The notes under the pieces: model-generated
What the model was told of the DNA's origin: nothing
The model's database searches: none
What the model saw: only the letters and a program-made list of their open reading frames with translations
Position numbers and translations under genes: made by a program
NCBI GenBank assembly: GCA_013368375.1
Contig: JAACJP010000011.1
Location: 124,001 to 188,000, forward strand
Direction: 5' to 3'
DNA length: 64,000 nt
Origin: Tricholomella constricta
Lineage: Eukaryota > Basidiomycota > Agaricomycetes > Agaricales > Lyophyllaceae
In this document: piece after piece, positions 42,811 through 54,552 of the stretch
How positions within the stretch are numbered: position 1 is the stretch's first letter
Layout: each line of letters begins with the position of its first letter

Positions 42811-44820
42811 GGTTAGTGAATAGATCCGCGACGTTATGCTTGGTGTTGACATATCGAACATTGATCTCTCGAGATTGGACGCGTTCGCGGAGGAAGTGGT
42901 ACTTGATATCAACATGTTTGACACGAGCGTGGAAGAGTGAGTCTTCTGAGAGACTGATCGCAGCATTGTTATCGCATAGTATGGTTGTGGGATCGGGCGT
43001 CTCGTAACCGATTGCGTTCAGCAGTGCCCGGAGCCATATGCATTCCTGTGCCGCCTCAAAAGTAGCCATGTATTCCGCCTCACAAGATGATGCTGCGACG
43101 GTTTTTTGTTTGCGTGCCGCCCAAGAGATAGCGCCTGAGCCAAGACTCCAAGTGTATCCGCCGATGCTGCGTCTGGTATCAAGACAGTTCGCCCAGTCCG
43201 AATCGGTGAAGGCGACGAGGGATATGGATGACGTTCCTCCAAGATGGAGTTTCAGATCGCGAGTTCCCTTGAGATAGCGTACCAGATGGATCGCAGCATT
43301 CCAGTGTACGGTCGAGTAAGAGTCGACAAATTGTGTGAGCTGCTGGACGGCGTATGCAATATCTGGTCGTGTGGAGATAGCTAAATATAAGAGGCATCCG
43401 ACGAGGGAGCGGTAGGGGAGTTTGGCAATAGCGATCTGTTCGTCTGGCGGTAGGGATGTACGATCCACTCGCCTGAGTTTTAAGCCGTTTTCCATGGGGA
43501 GTGATAAAGGAGTGGCATCTTGTTGGCGGAAGAGGTGGATTATCTTATCGATGAGGGCGGTTTGGGATAGCTTGACGGCGTTGTTGGGGCGATCCCACTC
43601 GACGGCAATGCCGACGACGAATTTGGGGGTACCGAGATCGGAGATAGTCCATGCGCTGCGCATCTGGTCTTTGAAGTGATTGTTCTCGGCTTCGTTGCTG
43701 GCGATGGCTAAGAAATCGTCAACGTGTACAGCTGCAATGATTGTGCCCGTGTCAGTTTTGCGATAGTAGATGCATGACTCGCACGCTAGGCGGGTGAACC
43801 CCCAAGAGATCATGTTGTCGTTCAAGGTTTGATTCCATATGTGCCCGCTCTGTTTCATCCCGTAGAGTCCGCGTACCAGGCACCATACCCATCCTTCCTT
43901 CCCTTCTTTGTATACTCCCATGTCCTTCAGTGACTTGAGTTCTTCTCTGTATCCCTCTTCCCATTTCGCTGCATCCGCTGACCTCTTTGCCTCTTCCCAT
44001 GTTTTCGGCTCGTCCTCGAACTCTAGATCCCTCGGGTCGACTCCGCCGGCATCAATGATGGCTGCCAAGGCTCGATCATGATCGGTTTCGGAGTGATGGG
44101 GCTCGGGCCCTCGATCCTCGGGATCCGGTGTCGGATCGGCTATGGCGTCATTGGCGGGTGCTTCGCGCTGTTCCGTTCTGGCTGCCTTGATGCGTTCAGC
44201 GCTTGCCTTTGATTCTGCAACGGCGCGTTCCGTGCGGGTGGTGCTTGTGGGGTCTGCCTTCTGTGAGAATTGTGTTGTCCGTCCGGAGCGCCTGGGTTCC
44301 ACTGGTGGTATTGGTGGTGTTTGTTCGGCTTCGACAGTTACGGGATAGAAGTCATGTTCGTCGTCATCATCAGTGGCAAGTGGCTGTTCTGCTGAACCTT
44401 CGCTGATTTCCTGTATTGTTGTAGGTTCGCGTTCGGCTGATAGGGGAATATCTGGGAGGTGGCCATCATGGCGTTCGAGGAATCGGACGTGGTATGAGCT
44501 GTAGACCTTTCCAGAGGGTTTGTGATAGCAGCGGTACTCTTTTGTGTTAGGGTTATAGCCGATCAGAATGCATTCGATTGACCTTTCATAGATCTTTGGG
44601 TTGTTTCGATTCTGAATGAGGACGAAGGCGCGACAGCCAATTTCCCTCATGTGTGAGTAATTCGGCGGTCGATTGTGCCATGCCTCGTATGCCAACTTCC
44701 CTTTGAGAGATTTGGTGGCAGTCCTTTCATGAAGGTAGCATGCGGTAAGATAGAATTCGTCCCACATGTTGGCTGGGCATCCGGCTGCGATTCGCATTGT
44801 GCGCGCTTTATTGTTGAGCG
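42811..44820 (-). pseudogene. copia pol part 2: end of integrase, RT, RNase H
   Basis: Open downstream of a TGA at 44820. Integrase C-terminal region (MREIGCRAFVLI), RT with the VHVDDFLAI catalytic motif and RNase H (SSCEAEYMATFEAAQE, the TKHNVADLFT end). An in-frame deletion removes about 100 residues of RT between GVY and the KEGKEGWVWCLVRGLYGMKQ segment, including the usual first catalytic Asp region. The apparent C-terminus read into 42746 is LTR sequence of Ty3-c, not copia. Confidence 0.85.
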
Positions 44821-45845
44821 TTCAGTGCATGCGTTCTACTCGTCCCATGTGCGCTGATGTGTATGGTGCACCAAACTGCTGCGCGCCACCTTGTGCTTTG
44901 AGCCACGCGTCCATCTTATGTCCAGAGAGTTCTCCGTCGTGGCCTGTTCGATAGACCCCAACTTTGAGTCCAGTTTCCCGTTGTCTTGCTCTCTCCCAGG
45001 CTTTGAGCTCCTCCAGCGCGTCGCTTTTCAGTTTAAGGGGAATCGACCAGGGCTTGTTGGAGTAATTGTCGACAAGGTTCATCATGTAATTGTATCCATT
45101 TCGTGACTGTACATCCGCCTTTCCAGTAAGGTCTATCCATACGATGCCCAGTTTCCTCGTTGCTCTGTGTCCCTCCCCTTCCTCACGTGTCTTCGGTACA
45201 GGTGTCCTGGTCTGCTTTCCAAGGATGCACGAGTCACATTTTTGTGGGAGGGGGAGGGAAGTAGAGGGCATACCTGTGATCATGCCAGCTTTCACCATCT
45301 CGTTCATGGTCTGGTAATTGGCATGACCCAGGCGACGATGCCAGATCTCGAGGTTCGGGGCATGTTGTGCGGAATAGGCGTGGTCTGCGAATGCTGAGAT
45401 AAGTTTAAGGGCATACAGGCGCTGGTTCGGGATGAGAGGACCGCCGGCGACGAACGCGCCGGTTGACTTGTTGTAGATCTTGACGCCCTCGTCGTCGAAA
45501 TGGGTCGTAGTCCCTGCGCGTGTAGACATTGCGCTGACTGAGATTAGACAGACCGTGGAGTTGGGGACGTAAAGCGCGTCCTCAAGAATGATGGATGCCC
45601 CCTTCGCAATGTGGAGCCTTATCTTTCCAATGCCCAGTGCTGCGATCGACGATCCGCCGACGCCTGTGATGGATCTAGAGGGGATCGGCTGGAGGGTCAT
45701 GAAGTCGTTCATGTCTGGGGAGATGTGGACGGTAGCGCCCGAGTCTATATAGAATGGGTATTCCTCGAGCGAGATAGGCGTTCTCTTTGTCTGTTGGAGT
45801 GGCGTGATGCTCGCGTAAGCTGATTCATCGACTGGTTTCGAGTGT
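44821..45845 (-). pseudogene. copia pol part 1: protease and integrase
   Basis: Protease motif FYIDSGATVHIS near 45745, GAG-pre-integrase zinc region (WHRRLGHANYQTMNEM, CDSCILGKQ) and the integrase core (IVWIDLTGKADV). It ends at a TGA after ERMH (44820), consistent with CGA to TGA, and then continues in frame to the RT part. Confidence 0.83.
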
Positions 45846-45996
45846 TCGTTCCAGTCGATGGAGGCCTTCAGATCTCCTCCTAACGCGATCCATGCGGTTT
45901 CGTTAATGGAGGCTGAGCCGCCTGTGGGCGGAGTGGATGACGCTAGGCCGGCGAATTCTGGCTTGCGTCTGCTTCGGTGATGTCAGAACTGTCGAC

Positions 45997-47003
45997 TTAG
46001 GCGATGTAGGCCTTTCCGTCTTTGATGTAAGGGACGGGCGTCTTGTTCTTGTTGGTGTTCGGGCTTCCCCCCGGTTTGCTTCCGGATTTCTTCCCCCTCC
46101 TTGCGGCAACGGATTCCACGATAGTCTTTCCCGCCATTCCTCCTCCTGGGTGAACGCACCATTCGGTCGTGTGCCCCTTGCATGGTTTCTTGGCGGCGAA
46201 ACAGGTGGAACAGCAGATAGCTCCTGGTTCGTGATTGTGTGAGTGGCCGCCCGAATCCTTTGCTGCAAGAGCGGTGTCGTGGGGGCGCATCTGTTCCTTC
46301 GCGGTCAAGAGCGTCTGCTTGTTCTGGAGGACCCGGATAATCTGGGCCGCGGTGTAAGGGGATTCGGTAGTAGAGTCGGACAGGGCACGGGAGATGGTGG
46401 ACTGGACGGACTCGTACGACTTGTTGCTCAGGCTGTTCAGGAGCGCGATGCATTTGAATAGGTCGCGCGTTATGGCGCCCATATCAAACGCTGTGTCGAT
46501 GAGCATGCAGATATTGTTAGCTGTTGCGATGAGGGGTTCGGATGGGGAACAGTAGGTGATAGGGCTTGCTGGATAATGGCGACTTGACGGATCGGGCCCG
46601 CGCTCTGACAGTGCTCCCGTAACGCTTCATAGCTCCTCCTGACCCCTTTGTCGTAGTCGATAAGATCGTGGAGGGAATCATCGATGGTGCTTTGTAGCGC
46701 GGCGACGGCCATCGCCAGATTCTCTGTATAGTTCGAGAACGCACGGGGTTCAACATGAGGGAGGGGCAGATAGGTGTAGGGGGGAAAGACGTAGTGGGTA
46801 AGGTGGTTCAGCGTGGTGAACGTCCGAAAATTGCGTTCCCATTTCTTCCAGTCGTGAGTGTCGTGATGTAACTTTGCGCCACTGAAAGGGATGCTCGCGC
46901 GGAGCAGTGTGACGGAGGGATGGGTAGCGTCGGTGGATAGGGCTTTGGAGGACTTAGCCTCGGGGTCGCCAGCATCCTTGGGATCGTTTGCTTTGGGGGG
47001 CAT
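45997..47003 (-). pseudogene. copia gag with frameshift
   Basis: Starts MPPKANDPKD at 47003 and stays open to 46470; the second half is in another frame (46506-45997). The second half has a CCHC-like Cys/His region (CCSTCFAAKKPCKGHTTEWC), typical of copia gag in fungi. Further stops lie between 45845 and 45997. Confidence 0.78.
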
Positions 47004-47166
47004 GTCTGTAGCGATAGACGTGTGTAGACAAAGAGATTTGTGCGCGTTGCGCGTGTTCTGATGCGATAGCGCATCAGATAAGATCTACCGATTAGATCGG
47101 TTTCCGGTCCGGGACTTTGTGGTTGGTGGAGATTCTAACGCCGTCTCTAGTAAGAGTTCGGCGATT

Positions 47167-47177
47167 GGCCCATAACC
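47167..47177 (-). other. copia primer-binding site (initiator tRNA-Met half-molecule type)
   Basis: Directly next to the LTR on the minus strand reads GGTTATGGGCC. This equals the start of the Drosophila copia primer-binding site, which pairs with the anticodon-arm side of an initiator tRNA-Met half-molecule. The match is to known biology from memory; the tRNA itself is not in the window. Confidence 0.7.
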
Positions 47178-47453
47178 TGTTAGAATCTATACCGTCTAGA
47201 CCACTGTAAGTGGACGATAAGTATAACCTTAGTCTCGTATAAACGACTATATTATTGTGCGGACCCGTACCTGTAAGTGGATGATAAGTATAACTACATT
47301 ATAGTCAGTAACGTGTCCGTGATAAGAGTAAATGTAAACTACTCACCCTTAGTCTCGTATAAACGACTAAGGGTGTCTAGAGGTAATGTATGGTATATAT
47401 ATGTTCTGTAGTAATAAAGAGTCCTTTGTTATAAGTAAGAAGAAAGGGAAACA
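47178..47453 (-). repeat. 5' LTR of the copia element
   Basis: Plus-strand start TGTTAGAATC, next to the primer-binding site; probable end ...GAAACA near 47453. Inside are two repeats of CTGTAAGTGGAYGATAAG (47214, 47271), a repeated CTTAGTCTCGTATAAACGAC (47229, 47348) and a hairpin (CCCTTAGTC, 10-nt loop, GACTAAGGG). No second LTR is available, so the outer end is approximate. Confidence 0.65.
47345..47372. repeat. Perfect 9-bp hairpin in the copia LTR
   Basis: CCCTTAGTC and GACTAAGGG are separated by 10 nt (TCGTATAAAC). It could form a terminator- or dimerisation-type hairpin in LTR RNA; role not known. Confidence 0.75.
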
Positions 47454-47461
47454 GACCGTGA

Positions 47462-50197
47462 ATGATCGAGCCGACACAAAGGATGTGTTCGGTGCTCTCA
47501 CATTCTAACACTGCATTGGTACTATCAACGCTCAATAATGCCGCGAAGTTGACGCCTGTCCCGTATCTCCAAGAGGCGGCTGGAGCAGCGCTCAGTCTTG
47601 TCAACGTCATCCAGGTTTGTGGGCTCCTCTGCTCAAATGTTTCACTGTGATGTACGTCTGGCTCTTTCGTTATGCTGGTGCTTTCAGGACGTGAAGAGTA
47701 ACAAGGACCTGTTCAAACGATTGGCCGACGACGCCTGTGCTCTTGTGTATATCACATCAGTAAAACTCAAACAGGCTAGAATATCTAGCACTAGCCGCTC
47801 TAGCTCCGCTATGCCGCTATGTTTGTTGGTAGAGCTAAAAAACCCTCATGATTCTAGTTCGCTCTCATAGTTCTAGTACGCTCCTACCTGCTCCCTACCC
47901 TTGTTCTAGCTGCTATCAATATATATAATATTATTAACAGGCATACTCTACAAACATCAGGGAACAGTACTACTGAATTTAGAGGAACCACACACCCAAA
48001 AGGGAAGAGTTGAGAGCTGCCGGAAACTGCTGAATCAGCTATCACGACAAAAGGCGCAAAAAGACAATAAAACATACCTCAGAAACAAATCAAGACGACA
48101 CCAACTATCACTAGCAGCCTTCGTTGGGGTGGCCTTGGGTCAAGAGCCGGTGGTGGTGGTAGATGGAATGTATGTTGAATTGAGTTGCCGAGGCTCGCAC
48201 TCCAGTTGGCGAATGAAGCTATGTCGGGGCCTGATGTGCGTGGCACGGGCATCGCAGTTGTCGTTCACGTTGGGATGCTTGTTTCCCGCGCTGAGACTTC
48301 CCTCGCAGATTTACCAGTCTCGGAGCTGCTGACATGAGAGTAGCCGCAGGTGGGGTGGCCGGGTTTGAATCACGACAGCGGGGCCTTGCCTTGTCACTGC
48401 AGAAAAAGAGCCACAAATTAGTCCTAAGAAATATGTAGAAAAGAAATGGACAGATGCTGCACCGCTGTTAGTTCGTCGATGGGTGGACATGGCTTCGTGG
48501 GGACAAAAGACAACAAGAAAATGGTAAATGGAACATAAGAGGGTGCTTGTACCAGACAGACGGTACCCATAGGCAGGCAGTCACAAAGACTACAAGCACC
48601 AGAAGGAGACAACTTCTCCGAACAGGAATGCGTTGGGGATATGGATTGCAATACTGAAGTGATTGAACATGTGAACGTTTGAACAAGCGACGACTGACGT
48701 GGCGGACAGCAGGAGGAGTTGAAGCGGAGTTTGAAGGACTTGTCAAGATCTTCGCAACAATTCATTGTTTGTCCTAGCGTTCTATACCCCCCAGCTCGTC
48801 TATCCGTGATCTACCTATTCTAGCCATGAGGAGTCTTGCTGATGCATTCTATGCAGGGATAATAAGGCAGCGACTGGTATTTCCGCTGTCACGCCTGCAT
48901 ACCTAGACCATGCACAAGAATTATCGGAGTCAGTTTTCGCACCTCTTTCGTCGTTATCTTAGTTCGATTTACCCATATCGTTTCAGCACTTTGCACGATA
49001 TCTACAATTTCACGAAAGCGCAAACAAAAAGGAACATAATCTTACGAACGATTCAGCATAAATCGGACGCCGGGACGGTGCAGGAATATCGGGATCAGTT
49101 GAAGCATTGCCTTGATGTTTTCAGCGTCAGTATCTAGACTTTTCTTTCAATCTCGTTCATGATTTTCTCATATGTGGTACATATTGACTGTACAGGTTAG
49201 GTCAAGTATATCCATTCAGGATACGCTCGCATCTATTCAGCAGCAGCTCGCCGAGATAGAAGCCCGGAGCAAAACAGCGCAGGAACAGGAGGCTTTCCAG
49301 CAAGAAGGTCTTGCGGGGGAGGGAACAGAAGACGAAGCTGCCGCTGAGCGGGAACGAGTGAAAAGGCAGGGGGAGGGTGAAACGCGTACAGAGGAAATGG
49401 TGGCTGATCTCGAAAGGGCAAAGCGGGAAGGGATTGAAAGGGACAATGCTGAGAGGGAAAAGGCTCAGAAGGAAGAGGCTTTACAGGAGAAGATTAACAA
49501 GGAAAGAGCTGAGAAGGAGAGGGCCGAGCAGGAGAGGATTGCTAAGGAGAGGGCCGAACGGGAGAGGGTTGACAAAGAGAGGGCCGAACAGGAGAGGGTA
49601 AATAAAGAGAAGGTCGAACAAATGAGGATTGAACAAGAGAGGGTTGACAAAGAGAAGGCGCAGAGGGACGAAACCATACGACAAGAAGCAGAATGGTTTG
49701 CAGCGGAGCAGGCGCGCGTACTAAAGTTCACAGCGTGGCAGCAATTTCAAAATCCAGGAGCTCCAACAACACCGTCCTCGAATCCTTTTCGGCAGAACGC
49801 TCCGTCTCCTCCTGGTCCTCCCTCCCCCTTTCCTGGACTCCCTTTCACTATGCCTGATGTTTCCAGTTCCTCGTTTCCTAACTCAGCTTCGTTTTATCCA
49901 GGTCCCCATTCACCGCCTCTAGGGCCTCCACCAGGCTCTTCGCATCTAGGAATATACCCCTCGCGTCCCGGCCCACACGCTACCCCCGGCCATGGCTACG
50001 GATTTGGTAGTTACACATCCATAGGGGGAAACCAAAACGTGTACGAGAACAGTGTGGTCAACTCCAACTCGGGGAATGTAACCACAAATAATGTGGTGAA
50101 CTCCAATAATGACAATTCTTATCGGGTATACCGCGGTGGGCGCTCGTCTGTCCTACGGTACCAGTACAACGACTCTTCTAACTCCCATTTTCTATAG
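47462..50197 (+). pseudogene. Host-type gene with NLR-N-terminal-like helical domain, interrupted
   Basis: Exon 1 47462-47614 and exon 2 from 47688 give the helical start LQEAAGAALSLVNVIQ-DVKSNKDLFKRLADDACALVY, familiar from the N-terminal domain of many basidiomycete NACHT/NLR and kinase proteins. The domain resumes at about 48910 (RFSTLHDIYNFTKAQTKRNI, EYRDQLKHCLDVF), then an intron 49126-49195, then exon 49196-50197. That last exon encodes a long highly charged single helix (Glu/Arg/Lys repeats), a Pro-rich part and an Asn/Ser-rich tail. Roughly 1.1 kb of unrelated DNA (about 47775-48900) lies where about 150 bp is expected, so the gene is probably disrupted. No NTPase domain was seen. Confidence 0.65.
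47775..48900. other. Unassigned 1.1-kb insertion-like stretch
   Basis: No coding signal, no clear terminal repeats. It interrupts the helical domain of the flanking gene. CTAGC-rich short repeats occur near 47780-47880, and a B-box-like GGTTTGAATCAC at 48362, but no matching A box was convincing. It may be a short non-coding transposon. Confidence 0.4.
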
Positions 50198-50662
50198 GGA
50201 ATCGAGGACCGAAGAGGATTTAGAAGCTTCCTAACTTCAGCTTTTGGGTTAGAGACTGTGTTAGTCTTTCTGGCAACGTGTTCATGATGGATTGAATGCT
50301 AGGTACAAATGTAGTCCTTAGATTTGTCTGGAGGACAAGCACTGCTGCCGTGATTTACTAATGACATCCATACATTGACAATAAATATTCACCCCCCAAA
50401 TCGTCGACAGGTTCGGCAGGGAGACATTATGGTCATTCGGTAGGAATATACATATTGAACAGCACATGCAGTGGTTGGGAGTGGAAAGTCGAATCGCGAG
50501 CTCATTAGTGGTTATCTATCGATTGGGACGGACGGACGATATCAATGAGCGCATGCGGAGAGTCCGTCACATGCCATGTCTGTGACGCGGATTTAGAACC
50601 GTTCGAAGGAAAGACTGGTGTCTGTCTAGGAATCGCCGATTCACCGCGACTCTCTTCATAAT
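50198..50662. other. Intergenic region before the MYND gene
   Basis: 465 bp with no gene seen. Presumably the 3' end of the upstream gene and the promoter of the gene at 50663. Confidence 0.5.
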
Positions 50663-51625
50663 ATGTCCTCTGGTATCGAGCTTTGCAATCGTGGAGTCCT
50701 TTCTTTTCAGAGAGGCAACGCCAACGAGGCCTTCGAGTTCTACCGAAAGTCGATCAAGAAAATTCTCAAGGACGAGAATGTCACAGCCAAAGTTCCAGGA
50801 GCCCTCCCCAATGAATATCCTCAGGAAATATTAGGCTTCGTCTGGAGTGGCTTCACGAGTTGTTTTAGGGATGCTACGTTGAACTTCACGGAGGAATCGC
50901 ACCCAGAGGCGTACAAGCTCCTCAGTTCTTTCCGCGCATCTGCTCCCAAACCGCACGCGAGATTGGAGAGAACCCCGAGGGGCATTATTCTACTGAAGGG
51001 TATGCAGATCGTAGCCGGTCTGACGCTGGGGCTTTTGGCCTGGGACAAGCGCGACCGCGCCACGGCCTCCAAACGTTATCAGGAAGCCATCGATGTCGCG
51101 GCGACGCATCCCCCCTTTATCTCGCCTGCGCCAGGAGTGGTAGGATTGGAGAGATGGGTCCACATTCAACTTGAGCAGATAAGGGACAATCTCGATATGC
51201 TCATACAGAACGATACCCTGAATGCGGAGGTCCTGGGGGCACAGACGAGGAGTGGTGATGTTCCTGGTAGGAGGGATGTTGTGGATCTGCCTGTTCTGCA
51301 AGCGAGGATCGATGGGACAGGGGCTGTCACGGCTGAAAATACAACCGACTTCGCGACGACTGCATGCGCGAAGTGCTGGAAGCGGTCTCCGCAGTTGCGA
51401 CGGTGCTCGGTGTGCATGAACACATCTTGTCAGTGTGGATTTTCTTTGCAAGATGGCAATTTCACGTTAATTTTTTTTTACAAATTCATAGACTGCAGCA
51501 AGGATTGTCAAGCCAAGGATTGGAAGTTCGTCGAGAATATTGTATCGTTCCAGACACCCTATTCAACCCATTTTTTCCCAATCAGGGTGCACAAAAAGAC
51601 TTCTTGCCTGCGCGCATCGAAATGA
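50663..51625 (+). CDS. MYND zinc-finger protein with TPR-like N-terminus
   Basis: Exons 50663-51428 and 51492-51625 give 299 aa. The intron lies inside the MYND finger: CAKCWKRSPQLRRCSVCMNTSY joins to CSKDCQAKDWK, restoring the family's cysteine order C-x2-C-x7-C-x2-C-x4-YC-x3-C. Splicing at T|GTCAGT is supported because it regenerates the YC. The N-terminal half has a TPR-like feature (NRGVLSFQRGNANEAFEFYRKSIKK). MYND fingers bind proline-rich partners. The C-terminus after the finger may be altered by another unseen intron. This is the most intact host-type gene of the window. Confidence 0.82.
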   Translation: MSSGIELCNRGVLSFQRGNANEAFEFYRKSIKKILKDENVTAKVPGALPNEYPQEILGFVWSGFTSCFRDATLNFTEESHPEAYKLLSSFRASAPKPHARLERTPRGIILLKGMQIVAGLTLGLLAWDKRDRATASKRYQEAIDVAATHPPFISPAPGVVGLERWVHIQLEQIRDNLDMLIQNDTLNAEVLGAQTRSGDVPGRRDVVDLPVLQARIDGTGAVTAENTTDFATTACAKCWKRSPQLRRCSVCMNTSCQCGFSLQDGNFTLIFFYKFIDCSKDCQAKDWKFVENIVSFQTPYSTHFFPIRVHKKTSCLRASK

Positions 51626-51952
51626 GGTCAGGTGAACTCTTTTACCTATTATCATTGGAAGCTGACTGTACTTAAATCAAGGGAGATGTGGGCGCCACGC
51701 TTTGTGTCAAACTACGAATTGTCAATGAATACTATCATAGTATCCCTCGTGCATGACCGAGTCGCCGTTCGCAAGAAAGCACCTAGTTGTACTACTTGTG
51801 GCACTATACTGCAACCCACAATTATCTTACCCACAGAGGAACTCATCGCTCATTTCTAACTTTCTACGAGCTGGCGCGAGCATATTTCCATCAGGCCAGA
51901 TGGTACGTGGACCAAATACAATCCGCAGCTGCAGGAAGAGTCAAAAAACGGC
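51626..51952. other. Spacer between MYND gene and GMC pseudogene
   Basis: About 330 bp between convergent genes; no gene seen. Confidence 0.5.
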
Positions 51953-54330
51953 TCAGTCTAAGCCGTACTCTGTCATACCTTTCTCCCCAATCACATATGC
52001 AGTGACTATAGCGAGTGCCATGGTCAGCTGCCAGAGGTAATAGAGGACATCGACACGAACCTTGCGTGTGTGCAGCGATGTGAAGCAGGACAATAGATAT
52101 ATCGACGACGCGTATATTCTTCGTGCCATACACCTAGTGGCGTAAAACGTCAGAATAAATCGTTAGTACAAGTTCAGTTGTGTGCACCTTGAGCTGCGGG
52201 TCTACGACTCCTTGCTTGTCCCTCGGAGCATCGAGCATGTTCCGATACCGTCTGACCGACGCAGGTCAATAAGGAGCCAAGTCGAATATGAAGGAAACTC
52301 ACGCTATGCAGAGCCCACAGTGTCCTTGATGTAGTCTTCCGACGACCTTTCCCGTCAAAAAGATGTCCAAGGACAAATAGAATGGACGACTGACCTCGGA
52401 TTTGCTCGTCAGTTGTGCACTCAGTACCAGGCTGCAGCTCTGCGCCGGCGATCCCCGACTTAAGCGGCTCAGTTTCAGCCATGTGGCGTATGTACTTAAG
52501 CGATTGCACCAGGAGTTCTAGGTCTGCGTGCACGTAAGGAACAGGACATGACTTGTAGGTGGAAGTAATCATACGTACCGGAATCTTTCTCGAAGTAGAG
52601 AGGGTCGATCTCGGGGTTGTCGTGCGGGTCGTCAGATTTGGAGTGCTATCGGGACGATATACGTCAAGGTTAACGCGAGACCGTGGATAGGGGAACGAAC
52701 AATGGTCCCACGCGAAACGGGGTGATTAAGAAACGCGCATAGGGACATATAGGCCTGTCCTGGCTCCGGAGTCACTGCAACGAACAGCGTCGGCCTTTAG
52801 CAGGTAGCCGCTCGGGTTCACTTACCACTGGATCTTGGAAATAGGGCAGGCCATGGGACAAACTCAAATTCGGGTGACGCGTCGGAGCGCAGGATTGAAA
52901 GCTGAGTGTTGAGCTGCTCACGCAGGCCGGGAGCTATTCCTGGCGTGTTGCTAAATTCTTTGATCTCCTGCTCAATCTTCTCGCGGAGCTTGGCGGCGCC
53001 CTGAGACTTGACGCTAGTCAATGCAACATAAGTTAAACAGCTGATCCCCGTCCTCAGGAGTCCTTTCCCTTCGGCGCTTGAAAATGAGAAAGAAAAACTA
53101 GTGAGAGGTGAATAAAGAACCATGTATAGATGCATCCTGAAGTCGTAGCGCCTCTTTGGCATACTCAGGATCCCGAAGCAAATCGAGAGTTTGAGGCTTG
53201 ATCAATGGATCAAGTTTATAGGAGACATTGATGAACGGATGATCTTGCAGGTTCTCGCCAGCCCCAGGGAGATCCAACTTCGTCTCTACCCCGATTTTTG
53301 ACAGTGCGTCACGACAACCAACACCAGACAGCTCGAGGATCTGCAGGTTCTTGATGGTCCTGAGCCGTAGTCAACCATTGAACACCGAGGATATACAAAT
53401 TCGAATTACCCTGTGCTGAGGATGACCTCTTTCCGAGCAGCGACAAAATGTTTTTTGTCTTGGTGGATGAATTCAATCCCAGTCGCGAGTAAGTCTTGCC
53501 CTGCGGGTTTGTCTGCGAAGACGACACGGGATACCAGGGCTCGGCTGAGAACCTGATGCAGAAAATAAATTATCAGAACGCAAACATCAATATATATAAC
53601 AGCCTCTCCCCTACCGTAAGATTTGGACGGTCTCCTACGGGCTGGAGCTATGCCGTGGCAGCGTCAGAACAGGTCCACGTTCGAGGATCTATATTTTCCA
53701 AAGCAACCCATGTACCATTGATCTGTGTATTCCGAGTTTAGAGCATGATGTCGTCAGAGCTAGGAAGGCCTCACATCTCCCTTGTAGGGATCGTCAAGAA
53801 CCTTGATTCCCAGATTCGCAAAAGTTTTCTGCACCATGCTCTCCACGGTGTGGACGCGGGTTGGAATCGTAAATTGAATCGGTCTGGATGCACCCAGGGC
53901 ATCGGTGTCGTACGTTAGAGGAGACAAAGCTGTCAATTCCTTGCCTGGGGGATGAAATCTGGTCCAAATAATTTAGTTCGCCAAAAACAAACTGGAAGCA
54001 AGCCGAAGTTACTTCTCCGCCTTTCTCGAGTAATAAAAGAAATTCTTCCAGTTCCACCCTGGATTTCCAAGTTTCTCAAAGGCATCGACATCGATTGCGG
54101 GAGGTTTGATCCAGCAGAAAAAATTCATGATTGAACTACCCCCTACAATCAAAATTTTGAGAAAGCTGAAGGCAAAAATTCAGATAATAAGTCACCTAGC
54201 CCTTTCCCCCGCAACCACAAAATCTCCTTGTTGTTCGCATATTTCTGCTTCGCAGTCATGAAGGACCAGTCATACTGAGATAGGATTAATAACTGGGGGA
54301 GCTTATGGCACAGAGTACGAACCTTAGGGT
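51953..54330 (-). pseudogene. GMC oxidoreductase pseudogene, FAD-binding N-terminus missing
   Basis: Flavin-dependent alcohol/sugar oxidase family (glucose-methanol-choline). Minus-strand exons keep DWSFMTAKQKYANNKEILWLRGKG followed by GSSIMNFFCW, the second GMC signature TIKNLQILELSGVG, the substrate-domain helix LREKIEQEIKEF, and the C-terminal region with the catalytic His neighbourhood (VVDISIVLLHIAAHTQ). The N-terminal dinucleotide-binding GGGTAG segment is absent: upstream sequence turns into the Plavaka remnant. A one-base loss near 52227 (in CSML-R-DKQGVVDP) shifts the frame. Many introns of about 50 bp are still recognisable. Not functional here. Confidence 0.82.
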
Positions 54331-54552
54331 CAGCGATAGTCAGTCCACATCAGGAAAAAATATTCGGGTATATAAACCAGGCCGAGATTCCATAGCTCGT
54401 GAACCTGTTCCGTAGCTCTCGGTACTTGTGGTACTCTTCAATACCTCTACGTACCTCTCACATAAGTTCAGGAGTGCTCGTACTTTTGCTGATGGTTCCG
54501 TAACGGTCCAAACATGTATCATATATAGACAACACTACCAATAGTACTGGGC

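Larger units (their letters stand above)
42811..47453 (-). mobile_element. Decayed Ty1/copia retrotransposon
   Basis: Minus strand: 5' LTR 47178-47453, primer-binding site, gag, protease, integrase, RT, RNase H. The 3' end of pol and the 3' LTR are cut off by Ty3-c copy 1. It holds several stops and frameshifts. Confidence 0.88.

Noticed and set aside
48355..48375. tRNA or SINE based on a B-box-like GGTTTGAATCAC
   Set aside because: No convincing A box at the right distance and no cloverleaf could be drawn.
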